Positions 55,073 through 63,677 are shown, numbered from the stretch's first letter. The stretch is 64,000 nt of DNA from JAWPMV01 sp039819665 (GCA_039819665.1 JBCBRM010000012.1:1-64000); one strand, 5' to 3'. Numbers and translations are program-made. The notes: generated from the letters alone by a model not told the origin.

Positions 55073-55107
55073 AACACAAAATCTATGAGGTAAAACACAA
55101 AATCTAT
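55073..55107. promoter_or_regulatory. 14-bp direct repeat, probable AraC-type operator
   Basis: AACACAAAATCTAT occurs at 55073-55086 and again at 55094-55107, identical, with a 21-bp period (two helical turns). It ends 24 bases upstream of the -7 box. Tandem direct half-sites on one DNA face are the usual binding pattern of AraC-family activators, and such a regulator is the second gene of this operon. Confidence 0.65.
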
Positions 55108-55120
55108 ATTTGCCGCCTTT

Positions 55121-55198
55121 AACGGGTGTTTTTTGCTTGCGTTCAACAGACTGCCTATACGTCCTGCGAACTCAGTAGCATGTACGGCATAGCTTGTA
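55121..55198 (-). repeat. attC-like structured spacer, element 5 (weaker)
   Basis: Left end AACGGGTGTTTTTTGCTT (55121-55138) and right end CATAGCTTGTA (55188-55198), similar in order to elements 1 and 2 but with an inserted T-rich tract and weak internal pairing. It ends 14 bases before the stop of the reverse gene at 55212. Assigned mainly by position and end sequences. Confidence 0.35.
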
Positions 55199-55211
55199 CT
55201 CTCTACAACCT

Positions 55212-56744
55212 TTATTTAATCTCATAACCATGTTTTAACAAAAATTCTTCCCTAAGTCTTCTTCTTTCCTCCGAATCCTTTTGAGAGCTTCCACTAAAAT
55301 AAAAATGTCCTGCACCCGCATATGAACGTGAAGTGAAACTATTCCCGGTTTTTTGAATGGCATCCCTAAATTTTTCAAATTCAGAGAATTTGACCATACG
55401 ATCTTCTTCACCGTGGAAGGCAAGTATGGGGGGCAGGTTTTTATCCAAAAGATGAAGTGGGGAGATTGTTTTTGTATCGTAAGAAATGTTATAAACATCT
55501 CTCCCTGCAATGTCGTATGGGCAAGAGCCCAGAATAAGCGCGTCAGGTTTCGAACTATATGTTGAACTTACCCCAAAATCTTCAGGCTTTTCAATCATAG
55601 CTGAAACCAAAGCTAAATGGGCACCTGAAGAAAAACCGTCTGCCAAAATCTTGTTTGGGTCAATGCCCAATTCCTTCGCATGTTCCCTGACCCAGGCTAT
55701 CGCACTTAGTGCATCACTTACCGAAGCTTTCACATCTGTAGCGTGGATATTTCTAAGACGATAATCGAATGTGATAGCTACTCTACCTTCTACTGCGGAA
55801 GCCTTACATGCATTATAACTCCATTCCGGTAGCCCAATCGCCCAACCGCCACCATGAAAAAATAAATGTGCAGGTTTTGCCTGACTTTTATCGTGATTTT
55901 CCGGGTAAAAGATATGAGCATTAAGGATGATACCATTTACAGTTCTGTACATTTTTATTTCGCTGGCATCATTCCTTCGATCTTTACCCATTTGATAGGT
56001 ATCCTTAATCTCCTTTACATACGCTTGATTTTTGACGTCTTTCAAAGCTTTTGCATAGGCGTAATCAAAAGCCTCTACACGATAAGTCCAGATATTTGAA
56101 GTAAAATGCTCCTTGATAAAAAAATCTTTCACGCTCTGATGAGCATCCAGGTCAACGATGGCGTCATAACGATTATCCAAACGCTTTAGAGGAACATATT
56201 CCAGGTGTGAAAACTTGTATTCTCCAGCAGAAAGAATGTCAAGATAAAAATTTATGCATCTTCTATACGCTTTATACTGCAATAAAGATGGCTCATCAAA
56301 ACTTCCCTCCATTACCTTTTCAAAATAGGTGGCGGGAACAGTTGCTTTTTTACTAAAAGCAGAGAAACGATGATAGTTTTGTGGATACAACAAACGATAT
56401 CGTCTATGTATGAATTTTGATTCAACTAAGAGGCTATCAATTATTTGGGAATCTATTTTCTCAAAATTCTCTTCATTATTCTTGACTAGTTCCTGCACAC
56501 TTTGCTCCAAAGAGTCAATGATTGAGTCAAAATGCACTAATTCTGGACTAAATATCTTTTCACGATTTACTGTGACAAAGGAATCATTTTTTTTGATAAG
56601 CTTACTGTAAGCCTCCAAGAGTGACTGTTTTTGTTCAGCTCGAGGACTTGAAGAAGTCGCTTTACTTTGGACATCGGTTTGTCCAAAAACTAAGGCGAAT
56701 TGGAATAAGGTAATTGGCAGCAGGAAATATGTAACGTTCACCAT
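55212..56744 (-). CDS. Secreted alpha/beta-hydrolase-fold esterase with N-terminal helical region
   Basis: 510 residues. Signal peptide (residues 1-21), about 220 residues of charged helical sequence without a known domain, then the hydrolase domain: LFFHGGGWAIG near residue 295, GFSSGAHLAL near 370, catalytic Asp in FHGEEDRMVKFSE near 450 and His in YAGAGHFYFSG near 482. All triad parts are present. Substrate unknown; the extra N-terminal region is uncommon. Separate from the AraC operon by a structured spacer. Confidence 0.82.
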   Translation of the reverse strand: MVNVTYFLLPITLFQFALVFGQTDVQSKATSSSPRAEQKQSLLEAYSKLIKKNDSFVTVNREKIFSPELVHFDSIIDSLEQSVQELVKNNEENFEKIDSQIIDSLLVESKFIHRRYRLLYPQNYHRFSAFSKKATVPATYFEKVMEGSFDEPSLLQYKAYRRCINFYLDILSAGEYKFSHLEYVPLKRLDNRYDAIVDLDAHQSVKDFFIKEHFTSNIWTYRVEAFDYAYAKALKDVKNQAYVKEIKDTYQMGKDRRNDASEIKMYRTVNGIILNAHIFYPENHDKSQAKPAHLFFHGGGWAIGLPEWSYNACKASAVEGRVAITFDYRLRNIHATDVKASVSDALSAIAWVREHAKELGIDPNKILADGFSSGAHLALVSAMIEKPEDFGVSSTYSSKPDALILGSCPYDIAGRDVYNISYDTKTISPLHLLDKNLPPILAFHGEEDRMVKFSEFEKFRDAIQKTGNSFTSRSYAGAGHFYFSGSSQKDSEERRRLREEFLLKHGYEIK

Positions 56745-57092
56745 CAGTATTATATAGCTAATTCAGGTCATTTGTTCTGAGGTAGACTATGGAAATATGG
56801 AATGGTTTAATGGGATGTTAATTTCTTTTATGCCTGCAGGGAAGGTATAGCTAAAACGTCTTCCCTTTTTGCCTGGAACAAACCTAAGCTTCATGGACTT
56901 ACTTCTTTCAATTGCTTCTTCGAAGCTCCAGCATCGCTCAAGTCCCTGCGTTATTTCATAACTCTCCTATTTGCTGGACATGCTATTTGTTGTTTTATGC
57001 TTATAGTCTGACAAGCCAGGAATTGTGAATCCTGAATGTCAGACTATAGCTTAAAAATTAACCCTAAAGCAAAAGTTTTAAGGCATCCATTT
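56745..57092. other. Intergenic space of about 350 bases with hairpins
   Basis: Contains an AGGGAAG/CTTCCCT hairpin with a T run (about 56839-56873) and the 12-bp perfect hairpin at 57002-57048. An AACG (56855) and a TTTGTTG (56987) lie at the ends of a 137-base segment, reminiscent of the attC-like spacers but without a clear paired core. No gene seen. Confidence 0.4.
57002..57048 (-). terminator. Long hairpin after the interrupted barrel gene
   Basis: TATAGTCTGACA (57002-57013) pairs perfectly with TGTCAGACTATA (57037-57048); an inner CAGGAATT/AATCCTG stem extends it. It lies 45 bases past the stop of the reverse gene. No T run, so either a transcript end stabilised by structure or a repeat palindrome. 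Confidence 0.45.
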
Positions 57093-57662
57093 TTAATACC
57101 AATTAAATCCTAGTCCAATAGAGAGCACTACAACATCTCGATCTTTACCATTATCTAAATTTGACCATCCCATCTGCAGTTGGGTTTGAAGGTCTAGCGC
57201 AAAGTTTTTCTTTTGCACTAATTCATAACCTGTACTAAGGGCAACTGCTCCACCAAAATTCCAGTCTTCCTCTTCAATGTTATTTTCATAGAGTGCTGGA
57301 AAATCCATAGCCAGACCTGCACCCGCATTTACCCACCATCGATCTTTCACCCAATATTGAACAGATGGCATCAATGCATCAAAACTTCGATCTTTACCTT
57401 GGTTTGCTTAGATCATGCCAGCATACATTCCTAAAATAGCCAGACGATCATTGACCATCCAACCTAATTTCAAATTAGGAAAACTGCCACCGCCTTGAGC
57501 TTTGTCGAAAGGTACTTCTTGATCGCTATCAGATGTACTGATGACACCAGCGCCTATTCCAAAACCAATAACAAATCCTTTTCTTTCAATTTGCTTGGTC
57601 TTATTTTGGCCATAAGAGAGAAGCGTGCAAAATGTAAATGCAAAAACTAATAAGTTTTTCAT
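57093..57662 (-). pseudogene. Outer-membrane beta-barrel gene interrupted by one in-frame stop
   Basis: One reading frame of 190 codons runs from the ATG at 57662 (signal peptide MKNLLVFAFTFCTLLSYGQ) to 57093, broken only by a TAA at 57408-57410. Before it the text is KLGWMVNDRLAILGMYAGMI; after it ANQGKDRSFDALMPSVQYWVKDRWWVNAGAG, then transmembrane-strand-like sequence to the terminal aromatic W-Y. The two parts join into one typical small porin-like barrel, so a single nonsense change or a sequencing error explains the break. A second barrel gene of the same length follows upstream at 57776. Confidence 0.78.
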
Positions 57663-57775
57663 TTTTAATATTTTTAAGGGTTATGTAAAGAGTAATTGAT
57701 TTTTTTAGGATTCGTTTTTCATGATGAATCCCATAATCTGATTGATTCAAAGCGTGGAAAATCATTTTGCTTATG

Positions 57776-58345
57776 CTAAAATTTATACCCTATTCGGACG
57801 TGCATATTTAATTCCATTTCACCTTTGTCCTCTAAATATCCGGCACGTTCAGCAAATGTGTAACTATATCCTGCGCCAATACCTGCTTCAAAATTGAAAT
57901 GCTTCCCTATGTTTCTTCTAATTCCCCAAGTGGGTATAATAGAAAAATCACTTACTACAGGAGCATTGTCAGAATTGAATAGGACAAACCAATCTGGATG
58001 ATAGCTCGTTTTTAAGGCAATAAAATTACCACTATTTCCATCGATTCTTTTTGAATTCTCGGAGCGTTTTTTGAGGTTATAATAGAATCTTGGCTCAAGA
58101 ACTATTACCGGGGTGAGTAGAAGTGGAGAATCGTATTCATCGTAAAAAGTAGTTTCCCAAATACCAAAATCAAAACCAAGCTCCGTTCTGAGTGCTATGG
58201 TATTTGATAGTTTGGCTTCATTATATGCCCAGATTCCTAAAACTCCCGTTTGTACTCCAAATGTTGATTTTTCTACACTTGTTTCTTGAGATTTGGCGAC
58301 TAAAGTTAGGCCGCACAAAATCAAGATTAATAATGTCTGCTTCAT
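57776..58345 (-). CDS. Small outer-membrane beta-barrel protein
   Basis: 189 residues. Signal peptide (MKQTLLILILCGLTLVAKSQ), alternating amphipathic strands (TIALRTELGFDFGIWETTF; FNFEAGIGAGYSYTFAE) and a terminal strand ending IGYKF with the C-terminal Phe typical of outer-membrane barrels. Family not identified beyond this. Lies 113 bases upstream of the interrupted barrel gene on the same strand. Confidence 0.7.
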   Translation of the reverse strand: MKQTLLILILCGLTLVAKSQETSVEKSTFGVQTGVLGIWAYNEAKLSNTIALRTELGFDFGIWETTFYDEYDSPLLLTPVIVLEPRFYYNLKKRSENSKRIDGNSGNFIALKTSYHPDWFVLFNSDNAPVVSDFSIIPTWGIRRNIGKHFNFEAGIGAGYSYTFAERAGYLEDKGEMELNMHVRIGYKF

Positions 58346-58550
58346 AATTGTTTGTTGGTAATTGATTAGAATTTCGATTGCTGCAAAGCACCTTCCCTTA
58401 TTGTTCGTTCATTGGGTAGAGAGGAAAGGAATCATCATCCGATGAGTGTTTACTCTGCTTTATCGAATTGATAAGACAAAGATGGAGTAGAAAGGAAGGG
58501 GAATCGTCCTGAAATGAAATTTCGGACCTTAAAGTGAGATTTGATACCTT

Positions 58551-60365
58551 TTAACCTGGCTTAATTTGATTAGATCTCAACCAGGCTTTGGGTGTCATCC
58601 CTTCAGCTTTTTTAAAGAAGGCATTGAATACCGATTTAGAATTAAAGCCGCTTTCATAAGCCAGGGCTAAGAGGGTAAGGTGGCTATTTGCGGGATTTAG
58701 GGCAATTTCTTTGAAGTTTTCCAAACGAAAACTATTGATGTATTCATTGAAATTTTGGCCCATTCGTTCATTCAGCAACCAGGAAAGCTTGTTGCTGCTA
58801 ATATTCACGTTTTCGGCTAGCTTGCGCAAGGATAAAGATGGGTTTTGAAACCACTTTTCTTCCTTCATCCCTTTTGCAAAAAATTCTAATACCCTGTCGA
58901 TTTCAGAAGCTGACATTAAGGCTTTAGGAGGAATAATTTGTATTTGTTTTTCGGGTTCAGCTAGTGGGAGTTCTATAGGGAAAGTGGCTGCTAGTAGATC
59001 CTGAAACCTCTGATACCGGTGTAAAGGTTTAAGTAGCGGAATATTCATGAAGTTTATGACTTGCCCGGTACGCATGCTGATGTTTTCTTCCAAAAAGTCC
59101 AGGGCCATTTCGTGTTTGTCCAAATGGACCAACAAAAAAAGCTGCCAGGGAAAAAGTGTTTCTCCAGAATCTTCTTTTATCATTATGCTACTCCTGCTGA
59201 TATCAATATCGATCTTGTCTTCTGTATTGACCAATTTGTACAATACTCTGCATTCTTCTCGTCTCTCAGTCAAAGGGGTCTGACTTAAGAAGTCATTTAG
59301 TTTTTCGTAGTCTTTCGAAAGAAGTAAGCATAGTTGTTTTAATGCGATGGAATGGGTAAAAGCTGGATTGATGCTTAAGGAGGTCTCTATACATTCCAGC
59401 GCTTTCGAGTATTCCTCATTTAAGTAATGAATATTTGCTTTAGTAAAATAATGATTCGGAGACAAAGGGTTTGTTTTTAATATACTATCAACATGCTCCT
59501 GCGCTTGTTCGAAATAGCCTAATGCTGTATACAGTTCGCATAAACCTTCTTCTGCTTCCGTGTAGGAGGGATTAAGTTCTATTGCTTTTTGAAAATATTT
59601 ATGGGCATTGATGAAATCCCAGTGCCCCCAAAAAGACAATGTCGCTTTACTAAAATACCCTAAGGGGGATTGTTTGTCCAAATGAAAACCTTTGCTGAGG
59701 TTCTCTTCTGCCAATTGTAACACAGCTTTGTTATTTCCCCAGGATCCGTACATGGCATAACTATAGGCCAAACCAAAGTATGGCAAAGCAAATGAGGTTT
59801 CTATCTTTACACATTGTTCATAAAGTTCTACAGCATTTGCGATGCCCTGTTCATCCCACATTAAATGCTGGTAGCGAGCTTTAAGATAAAGGTCGTAGGC
59901 CTCCATATTTTGGGTAGGCGCTTCAATGAGAGGTTCCTGAATGTTGAGGTGACCAAAATTTTCTCGAATCTGGTCAGCAATGTGTAAACTTATTTCATCT
60001 TGTAGGGCAAATATGTCTTCCAACTCCCGATCGAAATTTTTTGACCAGAAGTGACTGCCATCATCCGTACTGATTAACTGCGCAGTAATTCGAACCCTGT
60101 TTTTGACTTTCCTGACACTCCCCTCTAAAATAGTGCTTACCCCCAACTGATTACCAATGGTTCTCACATCTATATTTTTATTCTTGAAGGCAAAAGAGGA
60201 TGTGCGGGCAATGACTTTTAAGCCCTTTATGGTGGTTAGAGCGTTGATTATTTCTTCTGTAATGCCATCGCTGAAGTATTCATTCTCAGGGTCTGTGCTC
60301 ATATTCACAAAAGGGAGAACCGCAATTGACTTGTTGGATGATGATATGGGTAGCTGTTTGCTCAT
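58551..60365 (-). CDS. TolB-like/TPR/AraC fusion transcription regulator
   Basis: 604 residues, no signal peptide. Residues about 10-135 form the TolB-N-like domain (SIAVLPFVNMSTDPENEYFSDGITEEIINAL; ILEGSVRKVKNRVRITAQLI) found with CadC-type regulators and adenylate cyclases. Residues about 150-400 are TPR repeats (YFQKAIELNPSYTEAEEGL; ALECIETSLSINPAF). The C-terminal AraC helix-turn-helix is at about 500-600 (LRKLAENVNISSNKLSWLLNERMG; LLALAYESGFNSKSVFNAFFKKAEGMTP). A cytoplasmic regulator whose signal may be bound by the first two domains; targets unknown, perhaps the barrel genes downstream. Confidence 0.88.
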   Translation of the reverse strand: MSKQLPISSSNKSIAVLPFVNMSTDPENEYFSDGITEEIINALTTIKGLKVIARTSSFAFKNKNIDVRTIGNQLGVSTILEGSVRKVKNRVRITAQLISTDDGSHFWSKNFDRELEDIFALQDEISLHIADQIRENFGHLNIQEPLIEAPTQNMEAYDLYLKARYQHLMWDEQGIANAVELYEQCVKIETSFALPYFGLAYSYAMYGSWGNNKAVLQLAEENLSKGFHLDKQSPLGYFSKATLSFWGHWDFINAHKYFQKAIELNPSYTEAEEGLCELYTALGYFEQAQEHVDSILKTNPLSPNHYFTKANIHYLNEEYSKALECIETSLSINPAFTHSIALKQLCLLLSKDYEKLNDFLSQTPLTERREECRVLYKLVNTEDKIDIDISRSSIMIKEDSGETLFPWQLFLLVHLDKHEMALDFLEENISMRTGQVINFMNIPLLKPLHRYQRFQDLLAATFPIELPLAEPEKQIQIIPPKALMSASEIDRVLEFFAKGMKEEKWFQNPSLSLRKLAENVNISSNKLSWLLNERMGQNFNEYINSFRLENFKEIALNPANSHLTLLALAYESGFNSKSVFNAFFKKAEGMTPKAWLRSNQIKPG

Positions 60366-60456
60366 TTTCTCCTATACCTTATCATGGCTTCTATGAACTG
60401 AAATTGAATTCTTATTAATTTTTCTTTTAAGGGCCTAGGCTTTGTGTATGGTATTG

Positions 60457-60503
60457 TAGCTATCCCGCAGGGTAGCTATGCACTATATTCCTTGTTAGCA
60501 TAT
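60457..60503 (-). repeat. attC-like structured spacer, element 6 (weaker)
   Basis: Core hairpin TAGCTATCCC / GGGTAGCTA (60457-60478) and a right end CTTGTTAGCATATG, which resembles the right end of element 3 (TTGTTAAGCATAT). No AACG left end is visible. It ends a few bases before the stop of the reverse gene at 60507. Confidence 0.35.
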
Positions 60504-60506
60504 GTT

Positions 60507-61451
60507 TTAGTTTCCATAAATAAATCTTAATCCATTCGTGAATCCTACTCCAAATATGGTTCTATGAGTTTCATTTTCAATAACTTCTGATTCAATCTCT
60601 AAATTAGGGATGTTCCTACTTTGAAGTTGACTTACAAATTCCTCTTGGTAGTCATTTATCCTTAAATCCAATTCACCTGAAGCCATATATAGTTTTGTTT
60701 CTTTATTAAAATTTAGGCTTTTAGTTGATGATTGATTAATTAATAACTTGTCTTTATACCATAATGATGGACCTAAAAGCAAGTACCTATTAAAAAGATG
60801 TGTTTCATCTAATAAAGCATATGAGCCATAGAGTCCCCCGTATGAGTGACCATAAAGTGCTCTATCATCTTTTTTGCACCTGTACTTTTTCTCAATTAAC
60901 GGGAAGAGCTCAAACTCTAGGAAGTCGCTAAATTCAGGTGCTCCACCTGTCGGGTCAACTTTATGTTTTCCCATTCTCAGTTCTTTGTCCTCAATAGGGG
61001 TTAAATCTCGGCTTCTGAGACTGTAGAAATTTTTGTAATCAGTGTCGTAGGCAATTCCTACAACTAAAATTTCGGGAATGAGCTTGTCCTTAATAAGTCT
61101 CTGAACGATATAGCTAACGCCTCCAAAATTGGTTTCCGCATCAATTACATATAAAACGGGAAATCTTTTTTTATCATCCTCAAAATAGCTTTTCGGATAG
61201 GAGATCTTAATTTGATATTTCTGATTATTGAATTCTGATGTCAATTCATCAATGTCTGTATTTGCAATTGTCACTCCAGAGGTGTTATTCAGGCTATCGG
61301 TAAATTGTATCTGCATTTCAAGTTTAGATATTCTGCTTCTTAGGCTATCGTTTTCACTTCTTAATTCCGATAATAGTGAAGTCTTGTTATCACAAGTCAT
61401 GAAAATAATCATCAGAACAAGCATAGCAAATATGTGCAAGTGGATTCTCAT
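60507..61451 (-). CDS. Alpha/beta-hydrolase lipoprotein (putative esterase, Fes/IroE-like)
   Basis: 314 residues. Lipoprotein signal (residues 1-20, FMTCDN lipobox), a short coiled coil (residues 24-45), then the D-family esterase fold: FPVLYVIDAETNFGG near 102, VVGIAYDTD, nucleophile GHSYGGLYGSYA near 190-198, catalytic His expected near ETHRTIF in the C-terminal part. Related to enterochelin or acetylxylan esterases and S-formylglutathione-hydrolase-like enzymes; substrate unknown. Element 6 follows its stop and element 2 lies upstream. Confidence 0.84.
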   Translation of the reverse strand: MRIHLHIFAMLVLMIIFMTCDNKTSLLSELRSENDSLRSRISKLEMQIQFTDSLNNTSGVTIANTDIDELTSEFNNQKYQIKISYPKSYFEDDKKRFPVLYVIDAETNFGGVSYIVQRLIKDKLIPEILVVGIAYDTDYKNFYSLRSRDLTPIEDKELRMGKHKVDPTGGAPEFSDFLEFELFPLIEKKYRCKKDDRALYGHSYGGLYGSYALLDETHLFNRYLLLGPSLWYKDKLLINQSSTKSLNFNKETKLYMASGELDLRINDYQEEFVSQLQSRNIPNLEIESEVIENETHRTIFGVGFTNGLRFIYGN

Positions 61452-61465
61452 TTTCTATCTATGCT

Positions 61466-61524
61466 AACGGTTTGCTTATCCAATCGGCCGCAGAAGAGCG
61501 AATGCTGGCGGATAAGTTTTGTTG
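61466..61524 (-). repeat. attC-like structured spacer, element 2
   Basis: Left end AACGGTTTGCTTATCC (61466-61481) and right end GGATAAGTTTTGTTG (61510-61524). CTTATCC (61475-61481) pairs with GGATAAG (61510-61516); outer AAC pairs with GTT (61521-61523) with unequal unpaired stretches of 6 and 4 bases between, as in attC sites. It starts 15 bases upstream of the esterase start and lies 55 bases past the stop of the GNAT gene at 61578. Confidence 0.65.
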
Positions 61525-61577
61525 TGTGCAGGTTTAATTATTATTCCTTTAATTATTCTTAATGTCAATCCTGGTAT

Positions 61578-62150
61578 CTAAATATTTTTATAGAAAAGAA
61601 ATTGAATATCAGATGGGAATTCTTCGTATGCATTGGCATGAATTCCACCGAGGTAACAATTTTGTTTAGCATAAAAACGACAAGCATTTATATTGATATT
61701 TTGGGTTTCTATTTTAAGTGTTTTACATTTTTCCCTTTGTGAGAAATCAATAGCTTGCTGAAATAATAAGGTTCCGATACCCTTATTTCGATACTCGGGC
61801 TTTACTCTAATATCCCATATAACAGCTAAATCATTTCTTCCTTCCAGCATATTAAGACCTTGAGTTTTTAGGGCAATTGTTATTCCAGCAATAACTCCTG
61901 ATTTGCTATTTGTTGCAACAAAAAACCCCCAATTTTTAATATCCCATTGCTTAGCCCAATCATCAGGGGTTTCAGAGTCGTCATAGTCTTTCAGATAGGA
62001 GGAGGCAATTTCTCTTTCCTTAATACTAATTCCATTAATCCCATTACTTAGGAAGGATACATCAAGGATGGATGTAACTTCAAATGAAATGGGAATTTTA
62101 GCGTATTCATCTAATTGATCCCAGGTAATGGATTCAATTTCAATGTTCAT
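61578..62150 (-). CDS. GNAT family N-acetyltransferase
   Basis: 190 residues. Acetyl-CoA motif WDIRVKPEYRNKGIGTLLFQQAIDFS near residues 110-135 and the following CKTLKIETQNININACRFYAKQNCYLGG are the complete GNAT core. Substrate unknown; streptothricin- or antibiotic-type acetyltransferases share this pattern (IRVxPxYRxxGIG and the NInACRFY helix). Flanked downstream by attC-like element 2. Confidence 0.87.
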   Translation of the reverse strand: MNIEIESITWDQLDEYAKIPISFEVTSILDVSFLSNGINGISIKEREIASSYLKDYDDSETPDDWAKQWDIKNWGFFVATNSKSGVIAGITIALKTQGLNMLEGRNDLAVIWDIRVKPEYRNKGIGTLLFQQAIDFSQREKCKTLKIETQNININACRFYAKQNCYLGGIHANAYEEFPSDIQFLFYKNI

Positions 62151-62180
62151 TTTTTTAGGTTACTAGATTGTTTTATTGTG

Positions 62181-62234
62181 AACAAAGCCAAGCTATGTCT
62201 AAGGACAGCTGCTTTAGCCGCTGGTTGGAGTGTT
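62181..62234 (-). repeat. attC-like structured spacer, element 7 (weaker)
   Basis: Begins AACAAAGCCA (62181) and ends with GTT (62232-62234), with an inner AGCTATGTC / GACAGCT stem. It lies 44 bases beyond the stop of a broken reverse gene. Similar position to the stronger elements, but the end sequences match poorly. Confidence 0.3.
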
Positions 62235-62277
62235 GCTTATGTTTTACTGCTTTTAATTTTACTTATTTTACGATGTG

Positions 62278-62516
62278 CTATGAGAGGATATTCATCAAAT
62301 TATCCTTTGGGTCATTAAATTTTTCTTCCTTCCTCTCCCAGGTTATCTCTAGGTCTTCAAAGAAAATCTTAGTATTGGCTTCTTGGCTGAATTTAAGTCT
62401 GATTTTCTATCAGGGAGTAATGAATTCTGAATCTAGCCATAATAGCGATACTTTTGATCGATTCTTTCAATGTAAGCGGGCCCATCCAAATTTTGTGGTT
62501 TAATCAATTGAATATC
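62278..62516 (-). pseudogene. Broken gene remnant of unknown family
   Basis: On the reverse strand one frame reads KPQNLDGPAYIERIDQKYRYYG then a TAG at 62433-62435, and another frame, shifted, continues with FSQEANTKIFFEDLEITWER and KEEKFNDPKDNLMNILS to a stop at 62278. Both pieces look strongly coding, so a frameshift plus a stop have inactivated the gene. The family was not recognised. Confidence 0.45.
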
Positions 62517-62554
62517 AATATCTTATGCTATTAAGTGGTTCTGTCGCAAATTTC

Positions 62555-62965
62555 TTATTTGGGAGATATGCTTTTAAATGATTTCTGCTGCACATAACTA
62601 TCTTCACATATCAATATAATATTTGCACCTAACTCTTTAAGCGTATTCAGCAAGTTTATTTGCAAAACTTGGCGCGATCTTAAATCCAAGAAATATTTTA
62701 TTCCATTGTATTGGAATTCTCTATAGATTTTTGGCATAAAGCGACTAAAATTTTGGTCTCTATATTCATCACGGAAGTACTTTTTTAATAATTCTTCTAA
62801 AGTCATTTTAATTTCTTCCTGATCTTCGATTGCCAAGACCAAATGATTAGTCTTGGTTAAAGTCATCTTGTTAATATACTTCTGTAACTCAGGATAGACC
62901 TCTGAGATAAAAGAGCTAGTAACCTTAAATCCATTGTCATTTCCTACTAATAAGTGGTAAATCAT
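62555..62965 (-). CDS. Hypothetical protein, 136 residues
   Basis: ATG at 62965 (a GTG one codon upstream is possible). Mixed alpha/beta, soluble, with a STAS- or MIF4-like alternation (HLVLAIEDQEEIKMTLEELLKKYF; IKYFLDLRSRQVLQINLLNTLKELGANIILICED). The middle resembles an alpha/beta fold with a central strand, but no family is recognisable. Lies in the accessory cassette-like region, upstream of a broken gene. Confidence 0.6.
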   Translation of the reverse strand: MIYHLLVGNDNGFKVTSSFISEVYPELQKYINKMTLTKTNHLVLAIEDQEEIKMTLEELLKKYFRDEYRDQNFSRFMPKIYREFQYNGIKYFLDLRSRQVLQINLLNTLKELGANIILICEDSYVQQKSFKSISPK

Positions 62966-63146
62966 CACAAATTTTGAAAGAGTTCAACATACTTTAAAAG
63001 CAAGCAGTTATTAGGATTTATTTTTGATTTTCCCATATTCCAACTTGCTTTCTTTTTATTAGGAATCAATCTTATATAAGATCTAATATGAATTGATTAT
63101 GCCCCCCATTTTTGAGATATTTTCGTTTGCTTTAATCTTATCTTCT

Positions 63147-63229
63147 AACGTCATAGAATCATTGCTCAGAAGGGTATAACTATGAGCCGTAGCGTCCCGC
63201 AGTGAGCTATTGCTTGCAGCTTTTGTAGT
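63147..63229 (-). repeat. attC-like structured spacer, element 4
   Basis: Starts CTAACG (AACG at 63147-63150, like element 2) and ends AGCTTTTGTAGTA, comparable to the AGTTTTGTTGTG end of element 2. An inner GCTCA (63164-63168) / TGAGC (63203-63207) stem and GCTCA/TGAGC at 63182-63186 give alternative folds. It ends 16 bases before the stop of the gene at 63245. Confidence 0.45.
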
Positions 63230-63244
63230 ACATATTTTTAATTA

Positions 63245-63661
63245 TTAAATCCCAAAAATCATATCATAAAACCATAAATAGTTCTCTCCCCCAGCAATAG
63301 AACTCGATTCGGCTGTCACCTTTCGCATTGCCATTTCATCGTCGTATAAATTTTCATCTTTCATTGAAGCTTCAAAGAATTTTTCAATTGGTTTTAAGGC
63401 TTCAACGAATTGAGAAATATCTTGGGACACCTTGCCCATTACAAAATTAGGCTGATCGTGATCTAACATCACAACGCCTCCGTTATTTGAATCTATTGCT
63501 AGGATGTCTAGTTCGAAATTTCCGATTTTCTCAAAAGATGTAGGCAATTGAAGAATATCTTCTTTGTCTGTGAACTCAAGCATTCCAACTTGAATCTTTA
63601 AGTCGATTAATTCTCTTATTAGCTCCTCAGATGGTTTATCTGATTTGATTTGGGTAATCAT
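63245..63661 (-). CDS. Possible SUKH/SMI1-KNR4-like small protein
   Basis: 138 residues. The middle (ELDILAIDSNNGGVVMLDHDQPNFVMGKVSQDISQFVEAL) has the strand-turn-strand plus helix pattern seen in SMI1/KNR4 (SUKH) superfamily proteins, where GxVxxD-like strands precede an F-x-x-FL/V helix. The first 50 residues are not typical. SUKH proteins are often immunity proteins against toxins; no toxin is adjacent. Assignment is tentative. Followed by element 4 and preceded by element 3. Confidence 0.6.
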   Translation of the reverse strand: MITQIKSDKPSEELIRELIDLKIQVGMLEFTDKEDILQLPTSFEKIGNFELDILAIDSNNGGVVMLDHDQPNFVMGKVSQDISQFVEALKPIEKFFEASMKDENLYDDEMAMRKVTAESSSIAGGENYLWFYDMIFGI

Positions 63662-63677
63662 CTATTTTTTTATGTAA

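Larger units (their letters stand above)
62151..62554. other. Intergenic space of about 400 bases with a broken gene
   Basis: Holds element 7 at 62181-62234 and a decayed reverse gene at about 62278-62516, described separately. Forward frames here (62115-62503) are not protein-like. Confidence 0.45.

Noticed and set aside
63245..63661. Polymorphic-toxin immunity cluster
   Set aside because: Only one tentative SUKH-like gene and no toxin, Rhs or secretion gene in the window.
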